From Candidatus Saccharibacteria bacterium oral taxon 488 (GTDB lineage: Bacteria > Patescibacteriota > Saccharimonadia > Saccharimonadales > Saccharimonadaceae), in contig CP039998.1 of the NCBI GenBank assembly GCA_013099015.1, positions 124,001 through 188,000 on the forward strand: 64,000 nucleotides of DNA, in the 5' to 3' direction. Each line of letters opens with the position of its first letter. Within the stretch, counting starts at the first letter, position 1. The translations under genes and the position numbers were made by a program. The notes under the pieces are model-generated. The model ran no database searches, was not told where the DNA came from, and saw only the letters and a program-made list of their open reading frames with translations. Shown piece after piece: positions 32,407-41,202 of this stretch.

Positions 32407-34581
32407 ATGTCAGAAAGAAATATGCCTCGCCGCGGCAATACTATGCGATCTGCGGAACGGGTCGCCAACTCGCCAGAACAGATTCCAGCCCCTAATGCAG
32501 CAATGCAGGAGTTTGCTAGCAAGTTTTCTTCTATCTCTGAGCAAATGAATGAGGTCGTTGCCTCAAAGCGGGCGACCACGAAAGAATATAAAGCCAACAA
32601 GCAACTTTCTCCTCAGCTCGTCGAGAAGTATGGTGGTCATGACATCTACCGTGACAAGATTGTCGGATATAATCAGCAAATTGCTGGTTTACAGAATGAG
32701 CACCGTGCGCTTACTGAGTTGTATGGTGAGCTTGGTGGTGATAAGATTGATAGCCTTAAACAAGAACTGCAAGACCGCACCGGTGGTAGGGCCCGTGGCA
32801 CTTGGTCGGCAGAAGCCGTGATTACCGAGCGGGCACTACGTCAGGCACAGGACGCTTTTGCTAAGAATTATGAGGATTATAAGGCTGATAAACAAAAGGG
32901 AGATCAGACGAGCCAGTCACAAGGTGAATCCAGCCCATCTCCTCTGAATACATTACCGGCTCTAGAGCCAGGTCCGAGTAGCAAGAATAATAAGTCTCCT
33001 CTTGCTTTGCCGCCAGCCAAGAAAAGTCCGGAAGGGGGCTCAGCAGGCAACAAGGGGCCAGAAGGCCAAGGTAGTAGTGGTGAGGGTGGTAAAGATCTCA
33101 TAAATGAAGCCGTTAAGCTAATGGGCGAGGCTTCGCGAGTTCTCAGTGATCCAGACGCCTCTGCTGAGGATAAGGCAAAGGCACGCAAAGCTATTCAGGC
33201 AATCATAGAGAAGATTGATGGTAGTGGTGAGGATAATCCACGCCCAGCCGAGGAGAGAATCAGCGATGCTATGACTCGCATGAGCGATTTCTTTGAGAAT
33301 ACGTATGAGGTAGACCCTGCTACTGGTGAGAAACGATACACATATCCTGAGCATATTAGGCGCTATGAAGCTGCACGTGAGCATTTCCAAGAAGTTATGG
33401 CTCGTAAACAGAAGAGCCATGGACTACGCATCAATCCAAACGGTAAGGTTGCACAATTATTGATAGGTTCCGGTCGATGGGGTGCTAAGCTCGCCGATCG
33501 TTTAACGCGCCCGTCTAAAGAAGAGCAGGAGGCAGCGGCAGCCTACGAAGCAGCCTTGACGCAGGTTGACGTTGACCGGCACAACTTCCTCGGTCAGGAG
33601 ATTGATCATGGCAATCTAACAAAAGAGGAAGTACGCGGTTTGCGTAGCCAGTTCTTTACAGCAGAGCATTACGGTAATGTCCAAGAAATTGCGCGTCTGC
33701 AGATGGATCGCGGCAAAGATGAGGACGGCAACCGTCGTCGTCCAATGAGCAAGTGGTTGCGACGTCTGGGCTATCTGACTGCTGGTGCAGTTGGTGGCGT
33801 AACGGCGATGTTTAATATACCGCTTGGTATTGCCGTTGCTGGGGCTGGCGCTGGTGTATTTCGCGGCTTGGCCAACAAGCGAAATGCCAACATGAAAGTT
33901 AGTCCAGAAGATAAAAATCCGCTGAATAAAGAATATAAAGCCGAGGCTGTGGCGGACGTATATCATCAACGATTCTTAGAGTCTATGCAGGCTCGGACTG
34001 AGGAGGCGCAAAAAGAGGGTTCTGATTGGGAGCCGGGTGCTCGTGATATCGTCGGTACGCATCTATATGAGACATCAATTGAGGCTGGCAAGAGTACCGA
34101 GCGTCTTACCAGGCCAGTGTTGGGTGCGGTGGCGCTAGCTGCGGCCATTAAATTTTCTACGGATTTGATGGGATCAGGAAGTGCCGGCGGGAGTGGCAAC
34201 GTTGAAAATCCAAAGTCAGAAACTGGAGGCGGTGATAGTGCTGGAAATGTTCCACCAACAGTTTCATCAGAGACCCCGCCCGCTCAGCCTCACCTTACCG
34301 AGGTTAACACGAACGGTGCGCCAGAGAGCGTGGTTGGCGATCAGTTGCAACATCTTGGCTACAAGCTTGAAAAGGGTGATCCGACGGATATTCTGAATGA
34401 GCTTGCAAAAAAGGTTGGTCAGGATAATGTTTTTGTCGACGGTAACAATAACCCAGTAGATATGTTTACGGGAAAAGCTGGCGACCAGCAGTTTGGGGCT
34501 TGGAATGTTAACACGAGTGTGCGCTTTAGTGATGAAGCGGTGCGAGCCATTGAGGCTATGAAAGATGTTACTAAGGTTTAG
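32407..34581 (+). CDS. Large coiled-coil membrane protein, unknown
   Basis: 724 residues. Residues 30-165 are charged and helical; 170-235 are low-complexity (Ser, Pro, Gly, Lys); 235-440 are helical with many Glu/Lys/Arg. A glycine-rich hydrophobic hairpin (LGYLTAGAVGGVTAMFNIPLGIAVAGAGAGV in two pieces, about 455-485) and one further hydrophobic stretch (LGAVALAAAIKF, near 575) may be membrane segments. A Gly/Ser/Pro linker leads to a 75-residue C-terminal domain. I recognise no family. It has its own promoter and is followed 28 nt later by a DUF5663 gene, so it may be the main component of a small envelope operon. Confidence 0.75.
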   Translation: MSERNMPRRGNTMRSAERVANSPEQIPAPNAAMQEFASKFSSISEQMNEVVASKRATTKEYKANKQLSPQLVEKYGGHDIYRDKIVGYNQQIAGLQNEHRALTELYGELGGDKIDSLKQELQDRTGGRARGTWSAEAVITERALRQAQDAFAKNYEDYKADKQKGDQTSQSQGESSPSPLNTLPALEPGPSSKNNKSPLALPPAKKSPEGGSAGNKGPEGQGSSGEGGKDLINEAVKLMGEASRVLSDPDASAEDKAKARKAIQAIIEKIDGSGEDNPRPAEERISDAMTRMSDFFENTYEVDPATGEKRYTYPEHIRRYEAAREHFQEVMARKQKSHGLRINPNGKVAQLLIGSGRWGAKLADRLTRPSKEEQEAAAAYEAALTQVDVDRHNFLGQEIDHGNLTKEEVRGLRSQFFTAEHYGNVQEIARLQMDRGKDEDGNRRRPMSKWLRRLGYLTAGAVGGVTAMFNIPLGIAVAGAGAGVFRGLANKRNANMKVSPEDKNPLNKEYKAEAVADVYHQRFLESMQARTEEAQKEGSDWEPGARDIVGTHLYETSIEAGKSTERLTRPVLGAVALAAAIKFSTDLMGSGSAGGSGNVENPKSETGGGDSAGNVPPTVSSETPPAQPHLTEVNTNGAPESVVGDQLQHLGYKLEKGDPTDILNELAKKVGQDNVFVDGNNNPVDMFTGKAGDQQFGAWNVNTSVRFSDEAVRAIEAMKDVTKV

Positions 34582-34609
34582 AAATTAAAACAATAGGAGA
34601 ACACAAACA

Positions 34610-34903
34610 ATGACACACGAACAAATATTTGAGCAGTTAGGCATTACTGGTGCGAGTGATGAGATTAAGCAGAGCACTCTCCACAACCTCGTTGGTGCGG
34701 TTGAGGTCCAATTTGCTAGCGTTAGCGATGAGCTATTAACGGAAGAACAAGATGAGGAATTAAATAAGCTCGTTGACGCACATGATGGTGATCCTAGCGT
34801 TGTCGGTGAGTGGCTAAAAACTCATATACCAGAGGCTGGACAGCTATACCAGGCAATACTGGAGGATGAAATTGCTCGTCTAAAAAGTCGGTTGGACGCA
34901 TAG
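34610..34903 (+). CDS. DUF5663-type small acidic protein
   Basis: 97 residues, acidic and all-helical by appearance. The pattern (EQIFEQLGITGASDEIKQSTL, then VEVQFASVSDELLTEEQ, then WLKTHIPE) matches the neighbouring 34998 protein and the DUF5663 family common in CPR genomes; function unknown. SD AGGAGA lies 10 nt before ATG. Probably co-transcribed with 32407. Confidence 0.75.
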   Translation: MTHEQIFEQLGITGASDEIKQSTLHNLVGAVEVQFASVSDELLTEEQDEELNKLVDAHDGDPSVVGEWLKTHIPEAGQLYQAILEDEIARLKSRLDA

Positions 34904-34924
34904 GTCGTCGAATAGCTCCATGAG

Positions 34925-34959
34925 GTATAGTAGCATTCTGATCAGGATGCTGCTATACT
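34925..34959 (+). promoter_or_regulatory. Near-perfect palindrome overlapping a promoter
   Basis: 34925-34958 is a 34 nt inverted repeat, 17 bp counting two G-U pairs, centred on CTGATCAG. Its right arm contains TATACT (34954-34959), a -10 for the gene at 34998. No T-run follows, so an operator or a transcript-end hairpin is as likely as a terminator. Confidence 0.55.
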
Positions 34960-34997
34960 AGTATAGAGAGAACGGGAACCATAAACGAGGAGACGAT

Positions 34998-35447
34998 ATG
35001 TTCCAACTAGATGATAATTTTTTGAAAGAATTAGGACTAGACCAACTGCCAGATGAGCAGAAGAAGCCGTTTTTGCAGCATATTTACAGTGAGTTGGAGC
35101 TACGGGTCGGCGAGCGGCTGAGTCAGGGGATGAGTGACGCGCAGCTGGATGAGTTTGCGAACATTATCGACAAGGCGCCGGGCGCGGTAGATGAGTTTCT
35201 CGCCAAACACGCACCAAATTACCAGCAGGAGCCAATGTTCCAGCGGCTGGTGCAGGCGACCAAGGCTGATCCGAATAATCCGGGTCTAAAAGATGAGTTT
35301 GCGGCGACGAAGTGGCTGGAGGTAAACCGGCCTGATTATCGCGACGTGGTGGCGGCAACAATGGACGAGCTGAAGAAGGAGATTATAACTAACCGCGAGG
35401 CTATTTTAGGCGGTATGAGTGCATCCTCGGCGCCGGGGCAAGCTTAG
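34998..35447 (+). CDS. DUF5663 protein, second copy
   Basis: 149 residues. The N terminus LDDNFLKELGLDQLPDEQKKPFLQHIYSELELRVGERLSQGMSDAQLDEFA is split in the usual DUF5663 way: an FLKELGL helix, a LP turn, then a Glu-rich helix. A middle segment with tandem Asn/Pro (DPNNPGLKDEF) and a Gly/Ser/Ala tail follow. SD GAGGAG lies 7 nt before the ATG. It is a paralogue of 34610 with an added C-terminal half. Function unknown in the family. Confidence 0.8.
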   Translation: MFQLDDNFLKELGLDQLPDEQKKPFLQHIYSELELRVGERLSQGMSDAQLDEFANIIDKAPGAVDEFLAKHAPNYQQEPMFQRLVQATKADPNNPGLKDEFAATKWLEVNRPDYRDVVAATMDELKKEIITNREAILGGMSASSAPGQA

Positions 35448-35477
35448 AGCGAGCTTTAGCTGCCTTAGATCATTAGC

Positions 35478-36353
35478 TTAGCCTTGATGGCCGCGGAGAA
35501 ACGCCTCTGCGGTCATTTGTTTGCCGCTCGGGGCAATCAGCTCGAGGACGGCAAGATATCGTCCATCACAGCACTTAACGCTCAGCGGCGATTCTGGGGC
35601 GTCTGAGGCACGAGTTTTGGTAATAATGAGTTCACGGTCATGAATGCGCAGACGACTACGTGGAAAGCCGAGATACGCCCGCACATGGGCATCGGCGGCT
35701 GCGGCGGTCATGGTGGCAGGATCAATGAGCGACATATCCTTGGAAAGCAGCTGGCAATACGTGGCATCGGCGTCGTTTTGTGGGGTCGGTTGGAGCGTAC
35801 CGGCGAGGATGCTTGGCAGCGTGCGCACGAGCAGGTCGCTGCCGGCGGCAAACAGTTCATCATATAGCTGCGGTTTGGTTTCAGTGCCGGTGAGCGGGTG
35901 ACGGTGTTGGGCGTAAATTGGGCCAGCATCCATCTGGGCGTCAAGTTGCATAATGGAAACACCGGTTTCTGTATCTTGGTGTGCAATGGCGGCCTCAATG
36001 GGCGAAGGGCCACGCCATTTTGGTAGTAGCGAGGGATGGAGATTAATAATACCAGGAGTGAAGAGGTCAATGATTGACTGGGGGATAATTTTGCCGTAGG
36101 CGACGAGGACGCCAGCGACAGGCTGGAGGGCGGTGATATCGGGGATAATGTCGCGGAGTTTGTTGGGCTGCCAGACGAGGATGCCATGTTGGCGGGCAAA
36201 GGTCTTGACTGGTGGTTCGGTAAGCTTATGGCCGCGGCCGCTACGCATATCGGGTTTGGTGATGACGGCGCGAATGGGAAATCCTGCCTCGTAGATTGCC
36301 TTAAGGGCAATTAGGCTGTACGCTTCGGTGCCGAAAAAGATGATTGGCGACAC
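35478..36353 (-). CDS. fmt: Methionyl-tRNA formyltransferase
   Basis: 291 residues from GTG 36353; ATG 36374, overlapping def by 20 nt, is an alternative. The N terminus SPIIFFGTEAYSLIALKAI, the active-site block INLHPSLLPKWRGPSPIEAAI (Asn, His) followed by GVSIMQLDAQMDAGPI (Asp) is diagnostic. A C-terminal OB-like domain completes it. It formylates Met-tRNA for initiation; the partner deformylase is directly upstream, the classic def-fmt pair. A much longer frame extending to 36668 only shadows def. Confidence 0.94.
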   Translation of the reverse strand: MSPIIFFGTEAYSLIALKAIYEAGFPIRAVITKPDMRSGRGHKLTEPPVKTFARQHGILVWQPNKLRDIIPDITALQPVAGVLVAYGKIIPQSIIDLFTPGIINLHPSLLPKWRGPSPIEAAIAHQDTETGVSIMQLDAQMDAGPIYAQHRHPLTGTETKPQLYDELFAAGSDLLVRTLPSILAGTLQPTPQNDADATYCQLLSKDMSLIDPATMTAAAADAHVRAYLGFPRSRLRIHDRELIITKTRASDAPESPLSVKCCDGRYLAVLELIAPSGKQMTAEAFLRGHQG

Positions 36354-36354
36354 G

Positions 36355-36930
36355 TTAGTCCCACAGCTGAGCATTATCTTTGATGTCGGCTTCATAATCA
36401 AGCGGCTGTAATTCACCAGAATCATCGAGCGTGTAAAAAGCGTCGTGCTGGTCGCGGATATGGTCGATAAAGACGACGCCGTTGGTGTGATCGATCTCGT
36501 GCTGGATGACACGGGCGAGGAAACCTTCGGCCTTGAGGCGAATCTCGTTGCCATCAAGGTCAAGAGCCTTGACACGGATTTTAGAATGGCGGGGGACTTT
36601 GCCGTAGACGTGCTTGACGCTGAGGCAGCCTTCGAAATCGGCAACAATTTCTCCCTCGTATTTGACAATTTCGGGGTTGATCAGGGTGGTGAATTCGCGA
36701 GTGGCTTTGTCGTCAAAGTCGCTGCGGACGATGATGACGCGCTCGAGATGATCAACCTGGATGGCAGCTAGGGCAGCGCTGATTTCATGAGGGCGAGAAT
36801 CTTCCCAGTCAAGAGCGGCCGCGATCATATCGGCTGATAACTGACGCACCTCGTCGGTGATGACGTGAATTTTAGCTGATTTTTGGCGGAGATGCGGATT
36901 TGGTAGAGCAATGATATCGTCTTTAGTCAT
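36355..36930 (-). CDS. def: Peptide deformylase
   Basis: 191 residues. Motif 2 EGCLSV supplies the Cys ligand and motif 3 QHEIDH the two His ligands and catalytic Glu. Motif 1, usually GxGLAAxQ, reads SAALAAIQ: both glycines are replaced. It removes the formyl group from nascent proteins. The frame starts at 36939, but TATAAT (minus, 36943-36938) overlaps that ATG; ATG 36930, 7 nt after the box, is the better start and implies a leaderless mRNA separate from priA. fmt follows after 1 nt. Confidence 0.92.
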   Translation of the reverse strand: MTKDDIIALPNPHLRQKSAKIHVITDEVRQLSADMIAAALDWEDSRPHEISAALAAIQVDHLERVIIVRSDFDDKATREFTTLINPEIVKYEGEIVADFEGCLSVKHVYGKVPRHSKIRVKALDLDGNEIRLKAEGFLARVIQHEIDHTNGVVFIDHIRDQHDAFYTLDDSGELQPLDYEADIKDNAQLWD

Positions 36931-36953
36931 TGTGATCATTATAGCATATGTGG

Positions 36954-38897
36954 CTAGAGGAGGCTGGTCGGGTCGAGCTCAGCCTGCCAATGAGTCGGTG
37001 GCACGAGGTCAAGGAGACTGACGAGGTCGCTGCGGCGGGGGCTTTTGAGAATGAGCTGCCAGCGGTACGTGTCGCGGACTCGCTCATAAAATGCCGGTGT
37101 TGGGCCGAGGATGTGTACGTCGGCCGGGGCAGCCGCTTGCAGTGTCTGGGCAAGCTTTTTGGCGTTGCGGATAGCGGTGGCTTCGGTTTTGTAGACGCAG
37201 GTTAATTTGAGCAGATAGACAAATGGCGGAAATCCAGTAGCGCGTCGCCGCGCGATAGCGCGGGTGTAAAAATCAGCATAATTTTGAGCGAGTCCGTCGC
37301 GGATGGCGGGATGATCCGGCTGAAAGGTCTGGACGATGACGTCGGTGGCGTGATGGGAGCGGCCAACGCGGCCAACGACTTGGGCCAGCAGCTGAAAGGT
37401 GCGCTCGCTTGAGGAAAAGTCAGGCAGTGTCAACCCGGCGTCAGCTTGGACGACACCAACAGTGCGTAGGTGCGGTAGATCGAGGCCCTTGGCGATCACT
37501 TGGGTGCCAATGATGATGCCAATTGAACCGTTTTTGAGCTCATTGTAGCGCTTATCGGCCGCGTCGTGGGTACTTGTATCGGCATCGAAGCGGGCGATGG
37601 TGCTTGCGGGAAAGAGCTTGCGTAATTCTGCCTCGATGCGCTTGGTGCCGAGGCCTTTATGAATGATATCGGCATGACGACACTCGGGGCAGCTGGTAGG
37701 GACGGTTGCAGTGAAACCGCAGATATGACAGAGGAGCTGGTGCTGGTCGGCGTGTAAGGTGAGCGGCACGAAGCAGCGCGGACAGCCAGCATTCCAGCCG
37801 CATTGTTCACATAGGGTGATAGCGGCAGTGCCGCGGCGATTGTGAAAAATGAGGGCTTGATTACCGTCATTCAGCGAGCCGGTGATAGCCGAGAGTAGTT
37901 GATCAGAGAGAAAGAAATGCTGAGTAAAGTTTGTGCGCTTGGTCATATCAACCAGCGAGATGCGTGGCTTGACGGCGTCTGAACGGGCGGGCGTGGGCAT
38001 AGCGATGATAGGCCGGCCAGCGGTTTTTGCCAGAAAATAATCGCTGATCGTAGGGGTGGCACTGCCGAGAACGAGCTTGGCTTCATGCTGGCGAGCGAGA
38101 ATGGCCGCAGTGCGCAGCGCTGAGTAGCGGGGCGATTGTTCTTGTTTGAAGCTGGGTTCGTGACATTCATCAATGACGACGAGGCCCAGCTGCTGGACGG
38201 GCATGAACAGGGCCGATCGAGGGCCGATGACGATGAGCGGGTCGCGTGAATTAATAACATGTTGCCAAGTCACGTGCCGCTCGGCTTCGGTCTGGCGCGA
38301 GTGGGTGAGGATAATATTGTCGAAATACCTCGCAAATTCGGTAACGAGTTGTGAGGTGAGGGCAATTTCTGGTACCAGGATAATTGACGACAAGCCCTCG
38401 TCCATCAGCCGCCGGGCGAGCTCAATATAGACACGTGTTTTGCCAGATCCAGTCACGCCATGTAGCAGGGCGCTGCCAGGAAGCATGTCGTCAATGGTGG
38501 TGATGGCGGCTCTCTGGTCGGGCGTGAGGGCTGTCATCGGTGGTCGTGAGGCCTGCGGACTGGTGGCGCGTGCGGGTATGTGGCGGCGCTTTTTCGTCAA
38601 ACCGCGTGGCAGAATGGTTTGCCAGACGGTCGCGAGATGCGTATAATAATAGCTACTCATCCACAGAGCCGTTTGGATGAGCGGTAGCGGCACGGGAGCG
38701 TCATCTAAAATCTGGACAATTTCTTTAACCGTAAACTCAGGCTTAACGACTGCTGACATGATGACACCAACGCAATGAGCCGAGCCAACTTCTATAACGA
38801 CCAGCGCACCGACTGGCAGCTGCTCAGGGTGTGCATAGGTAAACGAGTGCGCATCGGCACGAATGATCTTGATCGGTGATACCAAATAGTAGTGCAT
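36954..38897 (-). CDS. priA: Primosomal protein N' (replication restart helicase)
   Basis: 647 residues. An N-terminal 3' DNA-binding domain is followed by Walker A HGVTGSGKT, DEXH box DECHEP, and the zinc-binding insert with eight Cys (CEQCGWNAGCPRC and CHICG to CPEC). Conserved motif GTQVIAKGLDLPHL and VGRVGRS complete the SF2 helicase core. PriA reloads the replisome at collapsed forks. On the minus strand TATAAT (38913-38908) lies 10 nt from the ATG with no SD. Order priA-def-fmt is seen in many bacteria. Confidence 0.95.
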   Translation of the reverse strand: MHYYLVSPIKIIRADAHSFTYAHPEQLPVGALVVIEVGSAHCVGVIMSAVVKPEFTVKEIVQILDDAPVPLPLIQTALWMSSYYYTHLATVWQTILPRGLTKKRRHIPARATSPQASRPPMTALTPDQRAAITTIDDMLPGSALLHGVTGSGKTRVYIELARRLMDEGLSSIILVPEIALTSQLVTEFARYFDNIILTHSRQTEAERHVTWQHVINSRDPLIVIGPRSALFMPVQQLGLVVIDECHEPSFKQEQSPRYSALRTAAILARQHEAKLVLGSATPTISDYFLAKTAGRPIIAMPTPARSDAVKPRISLVDMTKRTNFTQHFFLSDQLLSAITGSLNDGNQALIFHNRRGTAAITLCEQCGWNAGCPRCFVPLTLHADQHQLLCHICGFTATVPTSCPECRHADIIHKGLGTKRIEAELRKLFPASTIARFDADTSTHDAADKRYNELKNGSIGIIIGTQVIAKGLDLPHLRTVGVVQADAGLTLPDFSSSERTFQLLAQVVGRVGRSHHATDVIVQTFQPDHPAIRDGLAQNYADFYTRAIARRRATGFPPFVYLLKLTCVYKTEATAIRNAKKLAQTLQAAAPADVHILGPTPAFYERVRDTYRWQLILKSPRRSDLVSLLDLVPPTHWQAELDPTSLL

Positions 38898-39062
38898 GTC
38901 TTGCTTTATTATACCGCGCTGGCTGGTTGAATATAATCATGAGCGTTTTAGGGTGTAAGCACGTATGCTGAAGGGTAGGGCGTATAATTGTCGAAAAAAG
39001 CTTGTCGGGTGTTGTAAAATTGTGATACACTGAGTGATAGCGAAAGGGAATATGGGGAGAGA

Positions 39063-39365
39063 ATGCTTGACATTTTTATTACATCACGAGTGAGACGCAA
39101 AATCGTAGTTGTGTATGCCAAGTATCCTGATTTTCATACGCACGTACGTGGCCTAGCGAAGCTGATTAAGGAAGATCCGGGTAATATTCAGCGCGAGCTC
39201 AAGCGGCTAGAGAAGGTTGGTTTCCTGAGGAGTGAGAAGCAAGGCAATTCGCGGGCATACTTTACGAACAAGCAGTTCCCAATTTTCAAGGAATTACAGA
39301 GCATGGTGATTAAGTCGCAGCAACATGCGGCCCGGCCGAAGCGCGGCTCGGTTGATAGAGATTGA
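39063..39365 (+). CDS. Winged-helix DNA-binding protein (ArsR-like)
   Basis: 100 residues. A winged helix fills residues 1-80: SRVRRKIVVVYAKYPDFHTHVRGLAKLI (helices 1-2), EDPGNIQRELKRLEKVGFL (recognition helix) and RSEKQGNSRAYFTN (wing). No effector domain and no Cys metal site. Such stand-alone modules often sit next to nucleotidyltransferases, but here the next gene is recJ, overlapping by one base, so the regulator may control that operon. SD GGGGAGAG lies just upstream of the ATG. TACACT with TTGTCG 18 nt before it is a likely promoter. Confidence 0.8.
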   Translation: MLDIFITSRVRRKIVVVYAKYPDFHTHVRGLAKLIKEDPGNIQRELKRLEKVGFLRSEKQGNSRAYFTNKQFPIFKELQSMVIKSQQHAARPKRGSVDRD

Positions 39366-41002
39366 TGACCTTATTTGAGCGGATTTTGACAGCGCGCGGC
39401 CTGACGACGCGGGCGGCGCGCGAGGCTTTTTTGCGGCCGGATTATATGGCGGTGAAACATGATCCGTTTTTGCTGCCGGACATGGAGAAGGCGGTGGCGC
39501 GGTTGAAACGGGCGCGGCAGCAGGGCGAAAAAATCGTCATTTACGGTGATTATGATATTGATGGGTTGAGCGCTACGGCGCTGCTGCTGGACGCGTTTGG
39601 TAAGTTTGGTTTTGAGGATGTTGACGCTTTCATCCCGAACCGGTTTGTTGAGGGTTACGGCATGACCATGGGTGCGGTGGACAAGGTGTGCGACATGGGC
39701 GCGGATTTGATCGTGACGGTGGATACTGGTAGTTTGTGCCATGCGGAGATCGCATATGCCGCTAGCTTGGGGATTGATACGGTGGTGACGGATCATCACA
39801 ACGTGGCCGAAACGCCGCCACCAAGCGTGGCAGCGGTGAATCCGAAATTTCCAGGACATACTTATCCATTTCGTGATTTGTGTGGTGCGGGCGTGGCGTT
39901 TAAGTTGGTGCAGGCACTGCAGACTGAACTGGATGGGTTGCCTGACGGCTATGAAAAATGGCTGCTCGATTTGGTGGCGTTGGGGACGGTGTGCGACATT
40001 GTGACGTTGGCTGATGAAAATAGGGCAAATGTGTATTGGGGTTTGGAGGTGTTGAAGAAACAACAACGCCCAGGACTGAAAGCGTTGATGGTAGTGGCGG
40101 GTATTGAACCAGAGCAGGTCAATGCTAGGCATTTGGGGTTTGGTTTGGGTCCGCGAATGAATGCGGCGGGTCGGCTGGAAACGGCGCAGCATGCACTGGA
40201 TATGTTGGTGGCGCGCGATGGATTGGCGGCATTGGAGGCGAGCGAAAAACTGGAGGAATTGAACGGTAAGCGGCGCGGTATTCAGGATGCGATTTTTGAG
40301 GAAGCGTGTGTACAAGCCGAGCAGTTGGCTGGTGATCGGGTGCTGGTGGTCAGTAGTGATGGCTGGAATCACGGCGTTATCGGCATTGTGGCGTCGAAGC
40401 TGGTGGAGAAATATAAAAAGCCGGTATTTATCATTGGCGAGCGCGGCGAGGAAGCAACGGGTTCGGCGCGCAGTTTTGGTGATTTTTCAGCGGCAGATGC
40501 CGTGCGGGCAGCGGATGACATTATTATCAAAGGTGGCGGGCACGGAGCGGCGGCTGGCGTGACGCTGGAGACTGAAAAGATTGGTGATTTTCGTCGTCGC
40601 GTGAATGAGTTTTATGATTCGCTGCAGCTTACAAACCAAGAGCGATATTTGCTGCCGCGAGCTGATGTGGAAATCGGTGATTTTTCGGAAATCACTGAAG
40701 AATTGATAGAAAATTTGGCGAAAATGGAGCCATTTGGCAATGGTAATCCCGAACCAGTGCTAAAAATTACCAGGGCATCAGTTTTGAACGCGCGACGGAT
40801 GGGCGCGGACGGGCAGCACGTTAAATTAGCGCTGCGTGATAAAAATGGTAAAGTGTTGCAGATGCTGGCGTTCAACGCATCAGAGGAATTCTTCCGCGAG
40901 CCAGGCGACGAGGTGGTGACGTGGTTCCAGCCGACTATTAACGAATGGCAGGGAGCGCGGACGGTTGAGGGGCGGCTGTTGCACGTAACTTTATTAGATT
41001 GA
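39365..41002 (+). CDS. recJ: Single-stranded-DNA exonuclease RecJ
   Basis: 545 residues from ATG 39365; TTG 39362 is a track start without better support. DHH-family motifs: IYGDYDIDGLSATALL, DTGSL, TDHHN and GFGLGPRMNAAGRLETA; the DHHA1 domain contains GGGHGAAAGVTL. A C-terminal OB fold ends the protein. It degrades 5'-ended single strands in recombination and repair. The N-terminal lobe is slightly shorter than in E. coli. It overlaps the HTH gene by one base (TGATG). Confidence 0.95.
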   Translation: MTLFERILTARGLTTRAAREAFLRPDYMAVKHDPFLLPDMEKAVARLKRARQQGEKIVIYGDYDIDGLSATALLLDAFGKFGFEDVDAFIPNRFVEGYGMTMGAVDKVCDMGADLIVTVDTGSLCHAEIAYAASLGIDTVVTDHHNVAETPPPSVAAVNPKFPGHTYPFRDLCGAGVAFKLVQALQTELDGLPDGYEKWLLDLVALGTVCDIVTLADENRANVYWGLEVLKKQQRPGLKALMVVAGIEPEQVNARHLGFGLGPRMNAAGRLETAQHALDMLVARDGLAALEASEKLEELNGKRRGIQDAIFEEACVQAEQLAGDRVLVVSSDGWNHGVIGIVASKLVEKYKKPVFIIGERGEEATGSARSFGDFSAADAVRAADDIIIKGGGHGAAAGVTLETEKIGDFRRRVNEFYDSLQLTNQERYLLPRADVEIGDFSEITEELIENLAKMEPFGNGNPEPVLKITRASVLNARRMGADGQHVKLALRDKNGKVLQMLAFNASEEFFREPGDEVVTWFQPTINEWQGARTVEGRLLHVTLLD

Positions 41003-41106
41003 TGTGATAATTACAACTTTTATCTGGAGGTGACAACTAGTCGCTTGAGTGCAGTAGGTTTTTCGTTGTGAAATTAGCAACGGTGTTATGTATCGAAAAT
41101 ACGCAC

Positions 41107-41158
41107 TTCTCTCGAGTAATGTCAGCAACTTGACAAATCACGAGAGAAAGAGTAATAT
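41107..41158 (+). promoter_or_regulatory. Promoter with overlapping inverted repeat
   Basis: TTGACA (41130-41135), 17 nt, TAATAT (41153-41158). The spacer holds CGAGAGAA (41141-41148), complementary to TTCTCTCG (41107-41114), with GTCA/TGAC nested inside. A repressor binding between the boxes is a plausible reading. Leader about 40 nt to ATG 41203. Confidence 0.6.
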
Positions 41159-41202
41159 GAGCCCATAATATAAAGTTTGCTAAACGCAAGAAGGAAATAA
41201 AC

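Noticed and set aside
36354-36668. N-terminal extension of fmt
   Set aside because: The added 105 residues are Ser/Thr-rich frame-shadow of def; fmt similarity begins at the GTG/ATG near 36353-36374.
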